A program made the translations under genes and the position numbers. A stretch of 9,327 bases of DNA from Ruminococcus sp. UBA3387. GTDB taxonomy: Bacteria; Bacillota; Clostridia; Oscillospirales; Ruminococcaceae. Position 1 is the stretch's first letter. The number at the start of each line of letters is the position of its first letter. This document shows positions 5,660-9,327 of the stretch, in pieces. The notes below the pieces were generated by a model. It was not told the DNA's origin. It saw only the letters and a list, made by a program, of their open reading frames with translations, and made no database searches. The DNA is taken from contig DEPR01000021.1 of the NCBI GenBank assembly GCA_002358895.1, forward strand, positions 7,733 through 17,059. Direction: 5' to 3'.

Positions 5660-6334
5660 CTACTCCTGTTCTTTGTATGCTTCAAGTCGGTAAATAGGGA
5701 AGCCCTGTTCAGAAAATCTCTTTTCATATTCTGTAACAATATTACCCTCAAAATCACTGTTGTGCAAATCTAAAGAAATGTTTTTCAGAATATAGCCTGA
5801 ACGTGAAAACTCCTCAAGTGAAAACTCAAAAAAGTTACGGTTATCGGTTTTCTGGTGGATTTCACCCTGTGGCATAAGAAGCTTGTCATAAATTGCAAGA
5901 AAATTTCTGTGTGTCAGTCTGTGTGAAGCATAGGATTTTTTAGGGAATGGACAACTGAAATTCAGATAAATCTGAGCGATTGAGTGAGCAGGAATGTAGC
6001 TTTCAAGATATTCAGCACCACCACGGAGAAAATGCAGGTTAGGAATGTTTTCCTCAATCGCCTTTTCAGCAGCGTGAACAATAACATTACTGCTTTTTTC
6101 AACGGCAACAAAATTCAGCTCAGGATAACGTTTTGCAATCTCCCTTGCAAACTGTCCCTTGCCACAGCCGATTTCAAGATAAACAGGATTATCGTTGCCG
6201 AAAAGCTTGTTGAAGTCAATCAGATTATCTGTATCCTTAATCTGATAGTTTCTGTCCTCACGGTCCATAAATATAATTTTACCTGAACAAGCTTCAAGAC
6301 GCTGTTCAAGGTTTTTCTTTCTTCTCATTCTCAT
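5660..6334 (-). CDS. trmB: tRNA (guanine-N7)-methyltransferase, variant active-site motif
   Basis: TrmB methylates G46 in the tRNA variable loop using S-adenosylmethionine. The 224-residue protein shows the N-terminal MRMRRKKNLEQRLEAC, SAM site EIGCGKGQF (54-62), IYLNFSCPFPKKSYASHRLT (122-141), KTDNRNFFEFSL (162-173) and TEYEKRF (201-207), so family and order are clear. The central motif is odd. The canonical form is NFSDPWPKKRHxKRRLT; here Asp becomes Cys128, Trp becomes Phe130, the His of RH becomes Tyr135 and an Arg becomes His138. The Asp164, Thr201 and Glu204 positions are kept. The ATG at 6334 has AGAGGT (6347-6342) seven bases upstream, overlapping the galK stop. This may be a lineage variant with normal activity or a changed one. 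Confidence 0.88.
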   Translation of the reverse strand: MRMRRKKNLEQRLEACSGKIIFMDREDRNYQIKDTDNLIDFNKLFGNDNPVYLEIGCGKGQFAREIAKRYPELNFVAVEKSSNVIVHAAEKAIEENIPNLHFLRGGAEYLESYIPAHSIAQIYLNFSCPFPKKSYASHRLTHRNFLAIYDKLLMPQGEIHQKTDNRNFFEFSLEEFSRSGYILKNISLDLHNSDFEGNIVTEYEKRFSEQGFPIYRLEAYKEQE

Positions 6335-6346
6335 TTGTTTTACCTC

Positions 6347-7585
6347 TTATAGTCTTATTTCTGTGCCACCAACAGGCCTTATCGTGAGTATGTGGCAGGT
6401 GCCTTTGCCAAATACATTTTCAATTTTCGTTTTGAATTCATTTAGTATGTCATCAGGTACAAAAGCCTGAATTGTGCCTGCAAAGCCACCGCCGTGTACA
6501 CGGCTTGCACCTCTTTCACCAAGTATTTCCTTTGCTATGTAAAGAGCAGAGCAAAGACCTTGTTCTTTAGGGGAAGTTGATGCAAACAAGTTCTGCAGAT
6601 ACATATATGACGAGTTGCCCGATTGGTTAACCAACTTCAGAAATTCATTGAAATCATTATTGTTGAGGGCTTCACATTCAGCAAGAACCCTTTCATTATC
6701 GTCCATAAAATGCAACGCCCTTAGAACTGCACGGTCTCCGAATTTTTCACGCAATTGAGCATAGTTGTCTATAACGTCAGACTTCGTAACCGAACGCAGA
6801 TATTCTGCCCCGAAATATCCGGCAATCTGCTTCATTTCAGCAGGAATTGAAGCATATTCAGGAGTAAGATTTGCGTGGTTTCCTTTTGTGTCAACTATAC
6901 ATAGTGAATGTCCGCAGGACTGAAAATCAAAGTTTATGGTATCAATTACAGGGCTATCAATGTCTTTAAAATCAATGGAAATAAAACCACCGACAGATGA
7001 AGCCATCTGGTCCATAAGTCCTGAAGGCTTGCCGAAATACTTGTTTTCGGCATATTGAGAAACCTTAGCGATAGTTACAGGGTCTATTTTTCCGTCGTTA
7101 TAAAGTCCGTTAAGAATTGTTCCGACAAGCACTTCAAATGCAGCAGATGATGAAAGACCTGAGCCTTTTAGTACATTTGAAATCATATAAGCCTTGAAGC
7201 CACCGATTTTAAAGCCATTTTCAGCCAGTCCCGATGCAACGCCACGGATAAGTGCAACAGATGTGCCTTCCTCCTGGCGTACAGGTTTCAGATTTGACAA
7301 ATCCACCGTGTTCATTCTGTATCCTTCGGATTTAACTTGAATAACACCGTCATCAGTAGGAATTACAGCTGCAATTATATCTAATGAAACTCCGCCGGCT
7401 AACACAAGCCCCTTGTTGTGGTCAGTGTGATTACCACAGATTTCAGTTCTTCCGGGAGCAGAAAAAAATCTGAAAGGCTTTTGATGAAACTGTTTTTCAA
7501 AGCCTTTAATAGCCATAGAATATCTGTTTTTCTGATAGTCCGTTTTGTTTTTTGTGTAAACTTGTTCAAGTGAAAGTGCTGTCAT
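6347..7585 (-). CDS. galK: Galactokinase (GHMP kinase family)
   Basis: Galactokinase phosphorylates galactose at C1 with ATP, the entry step of the Leloir pathway. The 412-residue protein has all GHMP motifs: sugar-binding GRTEICGNHTDHNKG (45-59), phosphate loop VLKGSGLSSSAA (138-149), GLMDQ with the likely base Asp192, and C-terminal RVHGGGFAGT (362-371). In the first motif the classic GEHTDYN has become GNHTDHN: the sugar-contacting Glu is Asn52, while Arg46, His53 and Asp55 remain. I associate this variant with clostridial galactokinases, so a different sugar is possible but not required. The ATG at 7585 follows AAAGGGA with a normal gap; the gene starts 15 bases after the rodA stop. galT and galE are not in the window. 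Confidence 0.88.
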   Translation of the reverse strand: MTALSLEQVYTKNKTDYQKNRYSMAIKGFEKQFHQKPFRFFSAPGRTEICGNHTDHNKGLVLAGGVSLDIIAAVIPTDDGVIQVKSEGYRMNTVDLSNLKPVRQEEGTSVALIRGVASGLAENGFKIGGFKAYMISNVLKGSGLSSSAAFEVLVGTILNGLYNDGKIDPVTIAKVSQYAENKYFGKPSGLMDQMASSVGGFISIDFKDIDSPVIDTINFDFQSCGHSLCIVDTKGNHANLTPEYASIPAEMKQIAGYFGAEYLRSVTKSDVIDNYAQLREKFGDRAVLRALHFMDDNERVLAECEALNNNDFNEFLKLVNQSGNSSYMYLQNLFASTSPKEQGLCSALYIAKEILGERGASRVHGGGFAGTIQAFVPDDILNEFKTKIENVFGKGTCHILTIRPVGGTEIRL

Positions 7586-7600
7586 ATTTCTGTCCCTTTC

Positions 7601-8719
7601 TCAGCGTTTGTTTTTTGTGTTCATACAGGAAAGCACTAATCCTATTGCCATAAGCATTGTAATCATAGCTGTGCCACCTGCCGAGAAAAATGGAAGCGGA
7701 ATTCCGATTACAGGCATAAATCCAAGCACCATTCCGATGTTTACTACGGAATGTGAGAAAACAAGAGCCATAACTCCTGCACAGACCTCTGCACCAATGC
7801 TTTCGCATTTTGTACTGTTTGTAAGAATTTTTATACATATCAGGAACAGCAAAGTTGCCACAGCAATACAGCCTACAATGCCTAAAGCTTGTCCGATATA
7901 TGAATATATGAAGTCATTATGTGATTGTGAAACGTAAACAAACTCTTCGGTTTTACCTGAGAACAGACCTTTGCCCCACAGTCCACCACTTGCAATAGCC
8001 TTTTTTCCCTGCATCTGCTGATACCCTGTACCATAAGGGTCGAGGCTTGGATTAAACAGAATAAGAATACGATTTTTCTGATGCTCCTGCAAAAAGAAAT
8101 TCCATACAACCCAAATGATAACAGGGGACAAAACAAGTACAGAAAGAATATACTGCCACTTGATTCCACCTGCAAAAAGCATAATCAAAGCAATGACAAT
8201 AAACACAACAGCTGTACCCTGGTCGCCCTGGAGGCAAACCAGAGTTATCGGAACAGCAGCGTGCAGAAGCAGACCAAGTATGACAAGTGGTTTGTTTATA
8301 CTCACCTTAACCTTGGTTATATGTACAGAAAACGAAAGTATAAATGCAAGCTTGAGCAGCTCCGATGGCTGAATGGTGAAGCTTTTAATTCTCAGCCATG
8401 CAACATCATCGCTGTTGCTTGGTCCGATGCCCAGCGAAGTAAAGGTGAGAGCTACTCCTACAAGTGCAATTATAGCTATAAGCACCCATAGCTTTCTTAT
8501 GCGGACAATACCCATTTTAGCAATAATAATGCAAGCAACCGAGCCGATTATGAAAGCAATAATATGAGTTATCCATATAGAGGAGGTGTTACCTGAGGTG
8601 ATGTCCTGAAATTTGCTGTTATATGCGATTGAAATGCTGAGAAGAATTCCTATAAGACAACATACAAGGGTAACAATTATAAGAAACAAATCGGTTTTTG
8701 CAAATTTTCTTGTGTTCAA
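7601..8719 (-). CDS. rodA: SEDS peptidoglycan glycosyltransferase (RodA/FtsW/SpoVE family)
   Basis: SEDS proteins polymerise lipid II into glycan strands at the membrane with a partner class B penicillin-binding protein. The 372-residue protein has about ten hydrophobic segments and the family motifs: AWLRI (107-111), SFTIQPSELLKL (113-124), GDQGTAVV (165-172), GLWGKGLFSGK (246-256), SQSHNDFIYSYIG (264-276) with likely catalytic Asp269, and GFMPVIGIPLPFFSAGGTAM near the C-terminus. The start is TTG at 8719: GGAGGA (8731-8726) lies six bases upstream, a stop lies just above, and the first in-frame ATG is only at codon 69, inside the membrane region. RodA is favoured over FtsW by overall feel, not by a decisive residue. 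No mreCD or pbp gene is beside it; it sits between an acetyltransferase and galK. Confidence 0.88.
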   Translation of the reverse strand: MNTRKFAKTDLFLIIVTLVCCLIGILLSISIAYNSKFQDITSGNTSSIWITHIIAFIIGSVACIIIAKMGIVRIRKLWVLIAIIALVGVALTFTSLGIGPSNSDDVAWLRIKSFTIQPSELLKLAFILSFSVHITKVKVSINKPLVILGLLLHAAVPITLVCLQGDQGTAVVFIVIALIMLFAGGIKWQYILSVLVLSPVIIWVVWNFFLQEHQKNRILILFNPSLDPYGTGYQQMQGKKAIASGGLWGKGLFSGKTEEFVYVSQSHNDFIYSYIGQALGIVGCIAVATLLFLICIKILTNSTKCESIGAEVCAGVMALVFSHSVVNIGMVLGFMPVIGIPLPFFSAGGTAMITMLMAIGLVLSCMNTKNKR

Positions 8720-8750
8720 TATTCTTCCTCCGTTCTTTGAAATATATCAG

Positions 8751-9326
8751 TTACTTGTTGTATTTTTCCTGAATATTTTCGTCAATTTCTTTTATCACTC
8801 TGCAAGGGTTTCCAACGGCAATAACACCTGACGGAATATCCTTTGTTACAACGCTTCCTGCACCGATAACAACGTTATCACCTATAGTAACTCCCGGCAT
8901 AACGCAAACATTACCACCAATCCATACGTTATCTCCGATAGTTATAGGCAGGGCGTACTCCAGACCTGAGTTTCGCACCTTGTAGTCAACAGGATGTCCT
9001 GCAGTATAGAATCCACAGTTCGGAGCAATAAAGCAGTTATCGCCTATTTTCACCTTAGCACCGTCAAGGATAACAAGGTTATGATTTGAATAGAAATTCT
9101 CGCCGATTTCGATGTTGTAACCGAAATCACACCAGAAGGTCTGCTCAATACAGAATTGCTCACCTGTTTTGCCAAGCAGTTTTTTTAGCAGATTATGGCG
9201 TTCTTCCTCCTGTGAAGGCATAAGCCTGTTATATTCGGCACAAAGTTCTTTGGCCCTTTTTAAATCTTCAATTATATTAGCAGGCATAAAAAGCATTCCT
9301 GCCTTAGCTTTTTCTCTATCAGTCAT
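8751..9326 (-). CDS. Maltose/galactoside O-acetyltransferase-like hexapeptide protein
   Basis: The 191-residue protein matches the Maa/LacA group, which acetylates sugars from acetyl-CoA. An N-terminal Mac domain (about 1-57, starting MTDREKAKAGMLFMPA with the KELCAEYNRLMPS helix) precedes a left-handed beta helix of hexapeptide repeats, for example NIEIGENF (71-78), AKVKIGDNCFIAP (90-102), ITIGDNVWIGGN (128-139) and VTIGDNVVIGAGSVV (146-160). The catalytic His is His111 in TAGHPVD, and VGNPCRVIK is the usual C-terminal signature. The ATG is one base from the window edge, so its ribosome site cannot be seen; length and N-terminal match to the family support it. The rodA start lies 31 bases downstream, so this is the first visible gene of the operon. 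Confidence 0.9.
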   Translation of the reverse strand: MTDREKAKAGMLFMPANIIEDLKRAKELCAEYNRLMPSQEEERHNLLKKLLGKTGEQFCIEQTFWCDFGYNIEIGENFYSNHNLVILDGAKVKIGDNCFIAPNCGFYTAGHPVDYKVRNSGLEYALPITIGDNVWIGGNVCVMPGVTIGDNVVIGAGSVVTKDIPSGVIAVGNPCRVIKEIDENIQEKYNK

Positions 9327-9327
9327 A

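Noticed and set aside
8081..8491. Plus-strand open frame of 136 codons across rodA.
   Set aside because: It is a shadow of the SEDS gene: no ribosome site, and composition follows the antisense of membrane-protein codons.

Overview
The window looks like a chromosomal segment of a low-to-moderate GC Gram-positive anaerobe of class Clostridia, most likely a Ruminococcus/Oscillospiraceae-type gut bacterium. The reasons are strong AGGAGG-type ribosome sites, consensus sigma-A promoters with 17-bp spacers, a tRNA with encoded CCA, and protein variants I associate with that group (the galactokinase, TrmB and small Ala-rich protein). This assignment is inference from style, not from a search. I see no insertion sequence, phage gene, CRISPR array or integrase. 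Every interval longer than 300 bases contains a gene.

Layout. At the left edge, the first 24 codons of a class I mannose-6-phosphate isomerase (manA) run leftwards. A 232-bp divergent region with two back-to-back promoters separates it from an asparagine synthetase-like gene (306-1844, +). That protein keeps the ATP-dependent synthetase domain but has lost the N-terminal glutaminase active site. After its terminator comes a tRNA-Ser(GGA) with a perfect-consensus promoter and its own terminator. An A/T-rich GNAT-family acetyltransferase gene follows, with no room for a promoter of its own. Two tiny translationally linked genes on the minus strand (57 and 36 codons) face it across a shared terminator.

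The centre is a short leucine-pathway operon on the plus strand: leuC, a Dabb-domain (stress-responsive A/B barrel) gene, and leuD. The two isopropylmalate dehydratase subunits are thus split by a small non-leu gene. leuA and leuB are not in the window. The operon meets a minus-strand operon tail to tail at a bidirectional terminator (5188-5214).

The right half is a tightly packed five-gene minus-strand operon, in transcription order: maltose/galactoside O-acetyltransferase-like, rodA/ftsW-family SEDS protein (TTG start), galactokinase, trmB, hot-dog thioesterase. Gaps are 31, 15, 12 and 3 bases. It mixes sugar metabolism, cell-wall elongation and tRNA modification.

Most of the window is ordinary core metabolism. 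I found no clearly new system. The best leads are the glutaminase-dead asparagine synthetase, a TrmB in which several catalytic-motif positions are replaced, the tRNA-Ser/acetyltransferase pairing, the Dabb gene inside leuCD, and the unannotated small-protein pair.
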